The translations under genes were made by a program, and so were the position numbers. A stretch of 64,000 nt of DNA from Halonotius aquaticus (GTDB lineage: Archaea > Halobacteriota > Halobacteria > Halobacteriales > Haloferacaceae), in NCBI RefSeq assembly GCF_003605575.1, contig NZ_QKNY01000013.1, positions 62,001 through 126,000 on the forward strand. The letters run 5' to 3'. How positions within the stretch are numbered: the stretch's first letter is position 1; every line of letters begins with the position of its first letter. The notes below the pieces were generated by a model that was given only the letters and a program-made list of their open reading frames with translations, had not been told where the DNA came from and did no database searches. This document shows, one piece after another, positions 37,803 through 46,238 of the stretch.

Positions 37803-38603
37803 ATGAAGTACAGTGGCTACCCCGAGGTCGGCGACCTCGTCGTCGGTGAGGTCGATGAGATCGCTGACTTCGGCGTGTTCGTCGATCTGGATGAGTACGA
37901 GGACAAACGCGGGCTGGCCCACATCAGCGAGGTCGCCAGCGGCTGGATCAAAAACGTCCGCGATCACGTCCAGGAGGGCCAAACCGTCGTCGCCAAGGTG
38001 TTAGATGTCGACGAAGGCTCCCAACAGATCGATCTCTCGATCAAGGACGTCAACGAACACCAGCGCAAAGACACCATCCAGGCCTGGAAAAACCAACAGA
38101 AGGCCGACAACTGGATGGAACTCGCTCTCGGCGAGGACGTCGACGACGACACCTACAGCACGGTCGTCAACGGCCTCCTGGCCGAATATGACTCGCTGTA
38201 CGAGGCCTTCGAGCAGGCAGCGATCCACGGCATCGAGGCCCTCGACGATACCGATCTCGGCGAGGAACACGTTGAGGCGATCGTCCAGACCGCCCGCGAA
38301 AACGTCTCGGTGCCCTACGTCACCGTTACGGGCTACGTCGATCTCCGCTGTCCAACCGCCGACGGCGTCGACGACGTGAAGGAGGCACTCCAGGCGGCGG
38401 AGGGCAACGGCGAGGTACCGCCGGAGGTCGAACTCGAAGTCACCTACGTCGGTGCGCCGGAGTACCGCATCAAGGTACAGGCCCCCGACTACAAAACCGC
38501 CGAAGCCGAGCTTGAGGCGAGTGCCGACCGCGCCACCGAGGCCATCGCGGCCGCCGGTGGCGAAGGCGAGTACCACCGCGAGCGACGCGAAGACGACGAA
38601 TAA
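37803..38603 (+). CDS. Translation initiation factor aIF2 alpha subunit
   Basis: 266 residues. Alpha subunit of the heterotrimeric factor that brings initiator Met-tRNA to the small subunit. The N-terminal S1/OB domain (about 8-80) shows [20 protein letters not shown] and [14 protein letters not shown] helical middle (about 85-170) and a C-terminal alpha/beta domain (about 175-266, [15 protein letters not shown]) complete it. It follows S27e by 12 nt, the classic order. The phosphorylatable Ser of eukaryotes is not expected to be used. Confidence 0.96.
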   Translation: MKYSGYPEVGDLVVGEVDEIADFGVFVDLDEYEDKRGLAHISEVASGWIKNVRDHVQEGQTVVAKVLDVDEGSQQIDLSIKDVNEHQRKDTIQAWKNQQKADNWMELALGEDVDDDTYSTVVNGLLAEYDSLYEAFEQAAIHGIEALDDTDLGEEHVEAIVQTARENVSVPYVTVTGYVDLRCPTADGVDDVKEALQAAEGNGEVPPEVELEVTYVGAPEYRIKVQAPDYKTAEAELEASADRATEAIAAAGGEGEYHRERREDDE

Positions 38604-38624
38604 CCGCGTTCTCCTGCTTTTTTC

Positions 38625-38807
38625 ATGAAATCTGACATCCGTGTTTGTAGCGCGTGGGAGACCGAACACGAGCGGCCGGTCTACAGCCTCGGCGACACCT
38701 GCCCAGAGTGCGGCAGCCCCACCGCAAACAGCGCGCCCGCGCCGTTTAGCCCGGAGGATCCCTACGGCGAGTACCGACGGGCTCTTAAGCGAAGCGACCG
38801 CGAATAG
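38625..38807 (+). CDS. nop10: Nop10, H/ACA ribonucleoprotein subunit
   Basis: 60 residues. Nop10 binds Cbf5 in H/ACA RNPs that pseudouridylate rRNA. FSPEDPYGEYRRALKR is the diagnostic C-terminus. The zinc part has Cys8, Cys26 and Cys29 only: the first knuckle reads CSAW where other archaea have CxxC, so one ligand is missing or replaced by a nearby His (His15). Position between aif2a and pac2 is the standard archaeal order. Confidence 0.93.
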   Translation: MKSDIRVCSAWETEHERPVYSLGDTCPECGSPTANSAPAPFSPEDPYGEYRRALKRSDRE

Positions 38808-38811
38808 GGCC

Positions 38812-39573
38812 ATGGACGAAATCGAGATCAACTCGCTTGCGGAGCCTGATCTCCGCGATCCGGTGTTGATCGAAGGACTGCCGGGCGTCGGCCATGTCGG
38901 GAAGCTCGCGGCGGAACACCTCGTCGAGGAGCTCGACAGCGAGCTGGTGCGGCAGGTCTACGCCGACGAGTTCCCCCCGCAGGTCACCGTCAACGACGAG
39001 GGGGTTGCTGACCTCACCTGCGCTGAACTCCATGCCGTCACAACCGAGGGCGACGGCCCTGATCTCGTCGTGTTGACCGGCGACCACCAGGCAGCCACCA
39101 ACGACGGCCACTACCGGCTGACCACCGCCTTCCTTGATGCAGCGGAATCGTTGGGCGTCGAGACGGCTTACGCACTCGGCGGCGTTCCGACCGGCGAACT
39201 CATCGAGGAGTATACCGTCCTTGGGGCGGTCAGTGGTGTCGAGCAGAAAGCGACACTCGAAGACGCCGGCGTCGAGTTCCGCCCCGATGAGCCGGAGGGC
39301 GGCATCGTCGGCGTCAGTGGCTTAATCCTTGGACTGGGCAAGCGACGCGGTCTCGATGCAGCCTGTCTGATGGGTGAAACGAGCGGCTATCTCGTCGACC
39401 CCAAGAGCGCGCAGGCCGTCCTCGAAGTGCTCGAAACGGTGCTTGACTTCGAGGTCGATTTCAGCTCCTTGGAGGATCGCGCCGAGGAGATGGAAGAGGT
39501 CGTCGGCAAGATCCAGGAGATGCAGTCCCAACAGCAGGCGATCCCCGACGAAGAACTGCGATATATTGGTTAA
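38812..39573 (+). CDS. PAC2-family proteasome assembly chaperone
   Basis: 253 residues from the ATG at 38812, four bases after nop10. Homologues (PbaB-like/PAC2, ATP-grasp-neighbouring annotation) assist proteasome assembly. Conserved segments include DPVLIEGLPGVGHVGKLAAEHL at the N-terminus, VVLTGDHQAATNDGHY, YALGGVPTGELIEEY and CLMGETSGYLVDP. The C-terminal about 40 residues are an acidic helix with EEMEEVVGKIQEMQ. The frame is open upstream to 38641, but that overlaps nop10. Confidence 0.88.
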   Translation: MDEIEINSLAEPDLRDPVLIEGLPGVGHVGKLAAEHLVEELDSELVRQVYADEFPPQVTVNDEGVADLTCAELHAVTTEGDGPDLVVLTGDHQAATNDGHYRLTTAFLDAAESLGVETAYALGGVPTGELIEEYTVLGAVSGVEQKATLEDAGVEFRPDEPEGGIVGVSGLILGLGKRRGLDAACLMGETSGYLVDPKSAQAVLEVLETVLDFEVDFSSLEDRAEEMEEVVGKIQEMQSQQQAIPDEELRYIG

Positions 39574-39630
39574 ACCGCGGCTGTTGTCGACGCGTTGGCA
39601 GCCACAATTGTGGCCGTTGACTGAGTCATC

Positions 39631-39638
39631 ATTTTATT
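39631..39638 (+). promoter_or_regulatory. TATA box of the thiolase gene
   Basis: ATTTTATT lies 23-30 bp before the ATG at 39661. Confidence 0.6.
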
Positions 39639-39660
39639 CCCGGCTGTTGAATCGATTGGT

Positions 39661-40827
39661 ATGACGATTGTGCGTGTCGCCGGTGTCGGCCTCACACCAT
39701 TTGGCGACCACGGCGACCGCGCCGGCCGCGACCTCTTTGCTGACGCCGCCGCGGCCACTATCGACGACGCCGGGATCGACCGCGCGGCCGTCGATCGCCT
39801 CGACTACGGCAACTTCATGGGTGCACTCGCCGAGCAACAGGGCCACCAAGCCCCACTGATGGCCGAAGCTGCCGGCCTCGACTGCTCGGCAACGCGCTAC
39901 GAGGAGGCCTGTGCCTCCGCCGGTGTCGCGGTCAAAGCCGGCGTCGAAGCGATTCGTGCGGGCACTGCCGATGTCATCGTCGCCGGCGGGATGGAGCGGA
40001 TGACCTGCCTCGACACCGGCGCGGTCACTGACGCTCTCGCCATCGCGGCCGATGAGCTGTATGAGGTTCGCGCCGGTATGACGTTCCCCAGCGCGTACGC
40101 GCTGATGGCCCAAGCCTACTTCGAGCGTTTCGGCGGCAGCCGCGAGGATCTTGCCCATATCGCGGTCAAAAACCACGCCAATGCCGTCCCCAACGAGTAC
40201 GCCCAGTACCAACGCGAGATCACCGTCGAGGACGCGCTTGACGCGCCGCCGGTCGCCGAACCACTGCATCTCTACGACGCCTGCCCGATCACCGATGGCG
40301 CGAGCGCGGTCGTCCTCACATCCGACGAATACGCCGCCACCCACGGCCTCGACGCGCCGGTGTCGATCACGGGTGTCGGACAGGGTGGCGACCGCCTCGC
40401 CTTGCAGGATCGAGACGCGATCGCCGAAACGCCGGCCGCGACGGCGGCCGCCGAGACTGCCTACGCCGACAGCGGGATCTCCGCCGCCGACATCGACGTC
40501 GCCGAGGTGCACGACTGTTTCACCATCGCCGAAGCGATGGCGCTCGAATCGCTCGGCATCGCCGGGGCCGGTGAGGGGATCCTCGCCGCCCGCGATGGCA
40601 AAACGACACCAGACGGTGACTGCCCAGTGAACCTCTCGGGCGGGCTGAAAGCCAAGGGCCATCCGGTCGGCGCGACCGGTGGCAGCCAGATCGCCGAACT
40701 CACGCGCCTGCTGCGGGGAGACCACCCAAACAGCGAGCACGTCGATGATGCGACCACCGGTGTCGCACACAACGCCGGCGGCACCGTCGCCAGCGCGGTG
40801 GTTCACGTGTTGGAGGTGGCCGAATGA
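39661..40827 (+). CDS. Archaeal thiolase (acetyl-CoA acetyltransferase family)
   Basis: 388 residues. The catalytic cysteine is in RYEEACASAGVAVKAG, and the C-terminal general-base motifs are EVHDCFTIAEAM and KGHPVGATGGSQIAEL with GVAHNAGGT. This is the archaeal SCP2-type thiolase that makes acetoacetyl-CoA for the mevalonate pathway and, in methanogens, works in a complex with HMG-CoA synthase via a DUF35 protein. The DUF35 gene follows with a 4-nt overlap, but no HMG-CoA synthase gene is adjacent, so the role could be beta-oxidation or mevalonate. Confidence 0.88.
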   Translation: MTIVRVAGVGLTPFGDHGDRAGRDLFADAAAATIDDAGIDRAAVDRLDYGNFMGALAEQQGHQAPLMAEAAGLDCSATRYEEACASAGVAVKAGVEAIRAGTADVIVAGGMERMTCLDTGAVTDALAIAADELYEVRAGMTFPSAYALMAQAYFERFGGSREDLAHIAVKNHANAVPNEYAQYQREITVEDALDAPPVAEPLHLYDACPITDGASAVVLTSDEYAATHGLDAPVSITGVGQGGDRLALQDRDAIAETPAATAAAETAYADSGISAADIDVAEVHDCFTIAEAMALESLGIAGAGEGILAARDGKTTPDGDCPVNLSGGLKAKGHPVGATGGSQIAELTRLLRGDHPNSEHVDDATTGVAHNAGGTVASAVVHVLEVAE

Positions 40828-41258
40828 CAGACGAGCACCCAGCCACAGATGGGCAGCCAGCCAGCTACGACGAGTGGCTTGACGCCATCGACGCCGGTGA
40901 GGGGTTCTATCTTGAATCACCAGCTGGCGTCGGCTCGTTGCCACCGCGCCGCGTCTGTCCCGAAACCGGATCGACTGACCTCACACGCGAGCCGCTGCCC
41001 GAGATTGGCACCATCGACACCTACAGCGTCGTCCACGTCGCAACTCCCGGATTCGACGCCGACGCGCCCTACGTCAGTGCGATCGCCTCGTTCGGCCCGG
41101 TTCGGATCACAGGTGTCGTTCGCGGTGTCGACCCCGACGCAGTCGGTGATACCACTGATCTCATCGGGGCCGAGGTTCGGGTGACCGTCGAGACACGTGC
41201 AACGACCGACGATCGGCTCGTTGTGTTGCGCCCAACCGATAGTAGCAACGACGGCTGA
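40824..41258 (+). CDS. DUF35 OB-fold acyl-CoA-associated protein
   Basis: 144 residues, overlapping the thiolase stop by ATGA. DUF35 proteins pair a rubredoxin-like zinc ribbon with an OB fold and bridge thiolase and HMG-CoA synthase. Here the ribbon region (RRVCPETGSTDLTREPLPEIG) keeps only one Cys, so zinc is probably not bound. The OB part follows (GTIDTYSVVHVATPGF, APYVSAIASFG, GAEVRVTVE). The overlap implies a complex with the thiolase. Confidence 0.85.
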   Translation: MTDEHPATDGQPASYDEWLDAIDAGEGFYLESPAGVGSLPPRRVCPETGSTDLTREPLPEIGTIDTYSVVHVATPGFDADAPYVSAIASFGPVRITGVVRGVDPDAVGDTTDLIGAEVRVTVETRATTDDRLVVLRPTDSSNDG

Positions 41259-41298
41259 ACCGCAGGAGAGACCACACCGTCTGATCGTGTCGAGACGT

Positions 41299-41305
41299 CT
41301 ATACC
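41299..41305 (+). promoter_or_regulatory. TATA box of the CDC48 gene
   Basis: CTATACC lies 23-29 bp before the ATG at 41328. Confidence 0.55.
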
Positions 41306-41327
41306 ACCAGCACCCCAAGATGAGGCC

Positions 41328-43511
41328 ATGAGCGACGACGAGGGCTTGGGCCTCACCGTCAAGAGCGCGGAGAAACGCGACGCCGGCCGTGGTATCGCTC
41401 GCCTGTCGGAGCGGGCGATCCGCGAACTCGGCGTCTTGAGCGGTGATACGGTCGTCATCGAGGGCACGCAGGCGACCGTCGCCAAGGTCTGGCCCGGCGG
41501 CCACGACGTGGCTGACGGCACCGTTCGCATCGATGCCGACACCCGCGCTAACGCCGACGTGAAAGTTGGCCAGCAGGTGCGTGTCAGAAAGGAGTCTGTC
41601 GCCGAGGCAACCGCGGTGACACTCCAGGCACCCGAAGAGCTTGGCACCGTTGACATCGATCACGAGACGATCGAAACGGCGGTCAAACGCGGGCTGCGGG
41701 ATCGCCCGATCAGAACCGGCGAAGGCGTTCGCATTGAACGACTCGCCGGCAGTCGATTCGTTGTGACCGACACCGATCCTGATGGTACGGTTCGGGTGAG
41801 TGGATCGACGACGGTGACCGTCTCACCGACCACCGGCAGCGACGCCGGTGAGTCAGCCGGCGACAAACTCCGCAAAACCGTTGATCGGGCGACGGGTGCC
41901 GGCGGCGACGACGCGCCACAGCGACCGGAGACCGGCGTCACCTACGAGGATATCGGTGGTCTTGACGAGGAACTCGAACTCGTCCGGGAGATGATCGAAC
42001 TCCCGCTGTCGGAGCCGGAGGTCTTCACCCGCCTCGGTGTCGACCCGCCGAAAGGCGTCCTGCTGCATGGCCCGCCGGGCACCGGCAAAACGCTCATCGC
42101 CAAGGCCGTCGCCAACGAGGTTGATGCAACCTTCCTCACCGTGTCCGGCCCCGAGATCATGTCGAAATACAAGGGCGAAAGCGAGGAGAAACTCCGCGAG
42201 AAGTTTGAGGCGGCCGCCGAGGACGCCCCTGCCATCGTCTTCTTCGATGAGATCGACTCGATCGCGGGCAAACGCGACGACGGCGGCGACGTGGAGAGTC
42301 GGGTCGTCGGCCAACTCCTCTCGCTGATGGATGGTCTTGACGCCCGCGGCGACGTGATCGTCATCGGCGCGACCAACCGCGTCGATTCGCTCGATCCCGC
42401 ACTCCGGCGGGGCGGTCGCTTTGATCGGGAGATCGAGATCGGGGTTCCCGGCGAGGCTGGCCGGCGGGAGGTACTCGATGTTCACACCCGCCGGATGCCG
42501 CTGGCCGAGGATGTCGATATCGACACACTCGCGGCGCGAACCCACGGGTTTGTCGGCGCTGATCTAGAGGGCCTCGCGAAAGAGGCGGCGATGACGGCGC
42601 TCCGTCGAACCCGACAGGCCGGCGATGATCTCCGGGCCGTCGAGGTCACCCGCGAGGACTTCGAGACGGCGATGACAGCGGTCGAACCCTCGGCTATGCG
42701 GGAGTACGTCGCCGAGCAGCCGACAACCGATTTCGACGACGTTGGCGGCCTCACCGCGGTGAAAGAACAGCTCGAACAGGCTGTGACGTGGCCACTGCAG
42801 TACGGCCCGCTGTTCGACGCTGCCGATACAACGCCGCCGACTGGGGTGTTACTGCATGGGCCACCGGGCACCGGCAAGACGCTGTTGGCCCGCGCGATCG
42901 CCGGCGAAAGCGAGGTCAACTTCATTCAGGTTCGGGGCCCCGAGCTACTGGATCGCTACGTCGGCGAGAGCGAAAAGGCCGTCCGAGAGGTCTTTGAGCG
43001 TGCCCGACAATCCGCACCGGCGATCATCTTCTTCGATGAGATCGACGCCATCGCCGGCGACCGCGATGGGCTGGGCGGCGACTCGGGTGTCGGCGACCGC
43101 GTCGTGAGCCAACTGCTGACCGAACTCGATCGTCTCAACGACACCCCGAATCTTGTCGTGTTGGCCGCGACGAACCGCCGGGAGAGCATCGATGGGGCAT
43201 TGCTCCGCTCGGGACGGCTTGAACGATCGATCGAGGTACCGAACCCGGATCGAGCGACGCGTCAAGCAGTGCTCGATGTGCATACTCGAACCATGCAGTT
43301 GGCCGACGATGTCGACCTCGATGTGATCGCTGCCTCAACCGAGGGGGCCTCCAGTGCCGATCTCACATCGATCTGTCGGGAGGCATCGCTGCTGGCGATC
43401 ACGGAGTTGACTGAGCAGTACGAAGGAGCCACAGCCAACGACCACGCCGACGAGTTGGAAGTCACTGCAGCCCACTTCGAGGCAGCCAAAGCATCGGTGC
43501 TTGAAACGTAG
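41328..43511 (+). CDS. CDC48/VCP-type AAA ATPase
   Basis: 727 residues. The N domain (about 1-190; [19 protein letters not shown]) is a double-psi barrel plus a four-stranded barrel. D1 has Walker [11 protein letters not shown] near residue 246 and Walker [13 protein letters not shown]2 repeats these near residue 509 ([21 protein letters not shown]). Arg-finger regions ([27 protein letters not shown]) follow. The hexamer unfolds proteins for the proteasome. It is one of several CDC48 paralogues haloarchaea usually carry. Confidence 0.94.
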   Translation: MSDDEGLGLTVKSAEKRDAGRGIARLSERAIRELGVLSGDTVVIEGTQATVAKVWPGGHDVADGTVRIDADTRANADVKVGQQVRVRKESVAEATAVTLQAPEELGTVDIDHETIETAVKRGLRDRPIRTGEGVRIERLAGSRFVVTDTDPDGTVRVSGSTTVTVSPTTGSDAGESAGDKLRKTVDRATGAGGDDAPQRPETGVTYEDIGGLDEELELVREMIELPLSEPEVFTRLGVDPPKGVLLHGPPGTGKTLIAKAVANEVDATFLTVSGPEIMSKYKGESEEKLREKFEAAAEDAPAIVFFDEIDSIAGKRDDGGDVESRVVGQLLSLMDGLDARGDVIVIGATNRVDSLDPALRRGGRFDREIEIGVPGEAGRREVLDVHTRRMPLAEDVDIDTLAARTHGFVGADLEGLAKEAAMTALRRTRQAGDDLRAVEVTREDFETAMTAVEPSAMREYVAEQPTTDFDDVGGLTAVKEQLEQAVTWPLQYGPLFDAADTTPPTGVLLHGPPGTGKTLLARAIAGESEVNFIQVRGPELLDRYVGESEKAVREVFERARQSAPAIIFFDEIDAIAGDRDGLGGDSGVGDRVVSQLLTELDRLNDTPNLVVLAATNRRESIDGALLRSGRLERSIEVPNPDRATRQAVLDVHTRTMQLADDVDLDVIAASTEGASSADLTSICREASLLAITELTEQYEGATANDHADELEVTAAHFEAAKASVLET

Positions 43512-43574
43512 CTACGGCGAGAGGCTGTCGGCACCGACCCGTGGTTTGAAGCCGACTGCCACCAAACGCCGGGC

Positions 43575-43976
43575 ATGAGCGATGAAGAACCGCTGTCTGA
43601 GCAGCCATTGACCGAGAGCCGCGCCGACCAACTCAAAACAGTCTGCCGGAGCGCGGTCGGCGACAGCTGTCGGTCGGTCACCTACTTTGATGCGACCAAC
43701 TACATGCAGGTGTACCTCCGCGATGATCTCGAACAGGACGCCGATCTGATGTCGTTTATCGGCCACGAGTGGCACGACTACAAGACGACGACCGACGCCT
43801 ACGCCGGCTCCGAGTTGGGGCAGTATCGCTACTCGATCCGCGTGTTCGAAAACGGGTTTCTGGTGCGGATCGGCGTCGGCGACAGCGGCGTCTTCGTGAC
43901 GACCGACGGGCTGAAGCTCAAGGACTTTGATTCGTTGGTCGCAGCCATCTCTGAGTTGCTCGACCGCTGGGAGTAG
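43575..43976 (+). CDS. Conserved haloarchaeal protein (DUF7522-like?)
   Basis: 133 residues, acidic, no membrane segment. The core includes VTYFDATNYMQVYLRDDLEQDADLM-like segments (QVYLRDDLEQDADL), YRYSIRVFENGFLVRIG and DSGVFVTTDGL. I recall similar short haloarchaeal proteins grouped as DUF7522; this is recall only. The rhomboid gene starts 3 nt after its stop, so they are likely co-transcribed. Function unknown. Confidence 0.65.
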   Translation: MSDEEPLSEQPLTESRADQLKTVCRSAVGDSCRSVTYFDATNYMQVYLRDDLEQDADLMSFIGHEWHDYKTTTDAYAGSELGQYRYSIRVFENGFLVRIGVGDSGVFVTTDGLKLKDFDSLVAAISELLDRWE

Positions 43977-43979
43977 GCT

Positions 43980-44870
43980 GTGTCTTCGGGTCGGCTTCGC
44001 ACGCTGCTCGGCGTCCCCGTGACCGCTGCCCGCTGGTGGCGACGCACAACGACCGCGCCACCCACCGAACAGTACCTGCTGTTGGTCGCCCTCCCAGCAG
44101 TCCTGAGTTTGGGCTGGGTGCTCGGTATCGGTGACGGGTTGGGGTTCAGTCTCGCCGCTGACTCGCTGTTTGCCGACAGGCGAACGCTGCTCACAGCCTT
44201 TACCGCGAACTACGTCCACGTCAGCGGTCGACACCTCGTCGACAATCTGCTCAACTTTTGGGTCACCCTGTTCGGCCTCTACCCGCTGGTGGCGATCGCA
44301 GGCTGGGAACAGCAGTTCCGCCGCCTGACAGTTGGCTATCTTCTCGGCGTCCCATTCTGTATCGCCTGGGTCACACTGGCGACACTCGGGCAGGTCACCA
44401 ACCAACTCTCAGTTGGGTTTTCGGGGATCGTGGCTGCCTTTCTTGGATTGGTGCCGGTCATGCTGGTGGCCGCTGGCAGCGAGGTTACTGACGGCGAGAT
44501 TGATCCAGCATGGAGTGTGGTGCCGTTCACTGGCTCGTTGGCTGTTGTCTTTGCCGCCCCCTCGGTGTGGTACTTCCCTGTCCAACCACTGATCGCCCTT
44601 GGCTGTCTCGCAACCGGGGTTCTCGCCGGCGGGCTCCTCTGGTGGCTGAAACCACCAGCCGGTGTCGTCGCCACCGCGCGGTCGCTGTCACCCGATCGTC
44701 TGTTGGCGTTTTTGATCGGGACGACCGTCTTTGTCTTCGGCGTTGTCGGCGCGTTGGTGCTTGTCCCGCGCGGCACCAATGTGTGGGGACATCTCACGGG
44801 CTACGTCGCTGGCTTTCTGCTGCCGTATCTCGGCTACGTCATCGGCCCGGCACTTCGGTCAAACCGGTGA
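43980..44870 (+). CDS. Rhomboid-family intramembrane protease
   Basis: 296 residues from a GTG three bases after the preceding stop. Six or seven membrane helices. The active-site serine is in GFSG (about residue 147, VGFSGIVAAFLGL), the catalytic His in GHLTGYVAG (about 270), and the conserved N-terminal HxxxN is in VSGRHLVDNLLNFW. All residues needed for a Ser-His dyad are therefore present. Rhomboids cut transmembrane helices of other proteins; the substrate is unknown. A long loop between helices reads SEVTDGEIDPAW. Confidence 0.85.
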   Translation: MSSGRLRTLLGVPVTAARWWRRTTTAPPTEQYLLLVALPAVLSLGWVLGIGDGLGFSLAADSLFADRRTLLTAFTANYVHVSGRHLVDNLLNFWVTLFGLYPLVAIAGWEQQFRRLTVGYLLGVPFCIAWVTLATLGQVTNQLSVGFSGIVAAFLGLVPVMLVAAGSEVTDGEIDPAWSVVPFTGSLAVVFAAPSVWYFPVQPLIALGCLATGVLAGGLLWWLKPPAGVVATARSLSPDRLLAFLIGTTVFVFGVVGALVLVPRGTNVWGHLTGYVAGFLLPYLGYVIGPALRSNR

Positions 44871-44945
44871 CTGCCTTCCACCGAACACCTGTCCAGCCTG
44901 CTGGCGGTGCCGAAACCGTTATATTGGTGTTGGCTAATCCTATAT

Positions 44946-44959
44946 TTAGATGAGTCTAA
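44946..44959. promoter_or_regulatory. Palindromic operator candidate at the metal exporter promoter
   Basis: TTAGA-TGAG-TCTAA is a perfect 5-bp inverted repeat overlapping the TATA-like CTATATTTA (44940-44948). Position over the promoter fits a repressor site, possibly DtxR/MntR-like given the presumed manganese role of the gene. Confidence 0.5.
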
Positions 44960-44989
44960 TTTACACCGGCGTGGTGGCAGCTCACCCAC

Positions 44990-44995
44990 GGAGGT
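44990..44995 (+). promoter_or_regulatory. Shine-Dalgarno site of the metal exporter gene
   Basis: GGAGGT lies 6 nt before the ATG at 45002, so the mRNA starting near 44970 has a short leader with a ribosome-binding site. Confidence 0.6.
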
Positions 44996-45001
44996 GGCTC
45001 G

Positions 45002-46237
45002 ATGGCGGGTGAAATTCTCGACATCTTTCTCGCCTCAGTGCGGGATGGCTACGTGCAGGTCAGCGCGTTTGTTGCGGTGACTGTCCTCGCGTTCAGTTAC
45101 GTCCAGTATCGAACCAAGGGCGCGCTCACCGACCGCTTGGAGTCAAACCGCCGGTACCAGCCGCTTGTCGGCGCGGCGATGGGGTTGACGCCGGGCTGTG
45201 GCGGCGCGATCGTCATGATGCCGCTGTACATCCGCGGCACGGTGAGTTTTGGCACTGTTGTGGCGACGCTGATCGCCACTGCCGGTGACTCGGCGTTCGT
45301 GATCCTCGCGCTCGCCCCGGAGGCTGCCCTCTATGCCTACGGGATGGCCTTCGCGGCGGCGATTCTCTCGGGGTACGCCATCGACCGCTTCGGCATGGGC
45401 GTCGGCTACGTCGACAGCGCGGTGAGCCAACTGCAGACGACAGCGACCGACGGCGGAACCGCCGCCAGTGTCGTCGGCCGAAGCTCGAACCCGGCCCATG
45501 AGTACGACGGCGAGACACCAATTCACACCCACGAGTCCGGCCCTGATCGTGAATCGAGGGTGTTGACGCCGCTGAGTCACGCGATCCACGCGCTGTGGTG
45601 GGTGGCAGCCGTCGCGGCTCTCATCTTGGGCGTTACCTACCTCCTTCGTGGCGCGCCGGAGGTGCCGCTGATGGTCGGCGGCTCCTTTGCCGGCCTGTTT
45701 ACGATTGTCGGCATCGCGGGGACGACGCTGTCGTTTTACCTCTATCTCGTCGGGCGACACTACATCGGCGAGGGGCAGGTCGGCCGCGCCCGGGAGTCAT
45801 TTGGAAGCCTGTATAGCACCTTTCAACATGCCGCCATGGAGACGAGTTTCGTCACGGTCTGGGTGCTTGTTGCCTATCTGCTCTATGAGTACCCCGTCGC
45901 CTTCTTCGAGATCGATATCGCCGCCGTCGCCGCCGCGGCGGGCGTCTTCGCGCCGGTCGGCGGCGCGCTGTTGGGGTTGATCCCGGGCTGTGGCCCCCAG
46001 ATTGTGCTGGCGGGCGCCTACGCCCAAGGCGGGATCCCGTTTTCCGCGCTGGCCGCCAACGCGATCAGCCAGGATGGCGACGCACTGTTCCCGCTGATTG
46101 CGATCGACAAGAAGGCCGCTATCATTGCCAGCATCTACACGACGATCCCCGCGCTCATCATCGGCGTCGCGCTGCACTTCCTGTGGGGGCCGGTGTTCGG
46201 GCTCGAATCCTTCGGCTTTGGTGTCCTCGGCGGCTAA
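45002..46237 (+). CDS. Putative manganese/heavy-metal exporter (ArsP_2-like, 10 TM)
   Basis: 411 residues with about ten membrane helices in two related halves. Each half carries a similar motif: GLTPGCGGAIVMMPLYIRG (about residue 60) and GLIPGCGPQIVLAG (about 325), typical of the PF11449 family annotated as putative manganese transporter. A hydrophilic His/Asp-containing loop (about 150-190) divides the halves. The ATG at 45002 has a proper SD. A palindromic operator candidate overlaps the promoter, which fits metal-responsive control. Substrate ion is inferred. Confidence 0.8.
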   Translation: MAGEILDIFLASVRDGYVQVSAFVAVTVLAFSYVQYRTKGALTDRLESNRRYQPLVGAAMGLTPGCGGAIVMMPLYIRGTVSFGTVVATLIATAGDSAFVILALAPEAALYAYGMAFAAAILSGYAIDRFGMGVGYVDSAVSQLQTTATDGGTAASVVGRSSNPAHEYDGETPIHTHESGPDRESRVLTPLSHAIHALWWVAAVAALILGVTYLLRGAPEVPLMVGGSFAGLFTIVGIAGTTLSFYLYLVGRHYIGEGQVGRARESFGSLYSTFQHAAMETSFVTVWVLVAYLLYEYPVAFFEIDIAAVAAAAGVFAPVGGALLGLIPGCGPQIVLAGAYAQGGIPFSALAANAISQDGDALFPLIAIDKKAAIIASIYTTIPALIIGVALHFLWGPVFGLESFGFGVLGG

Positions 46238-46238
46238 C

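Noticed and set aside
39634-40944. 436-residue minus-strand frame over the thiolase gene
   Set aside because: The opposite frame is a complete thiolase with catalytic residues; this one is its antisense shadow.
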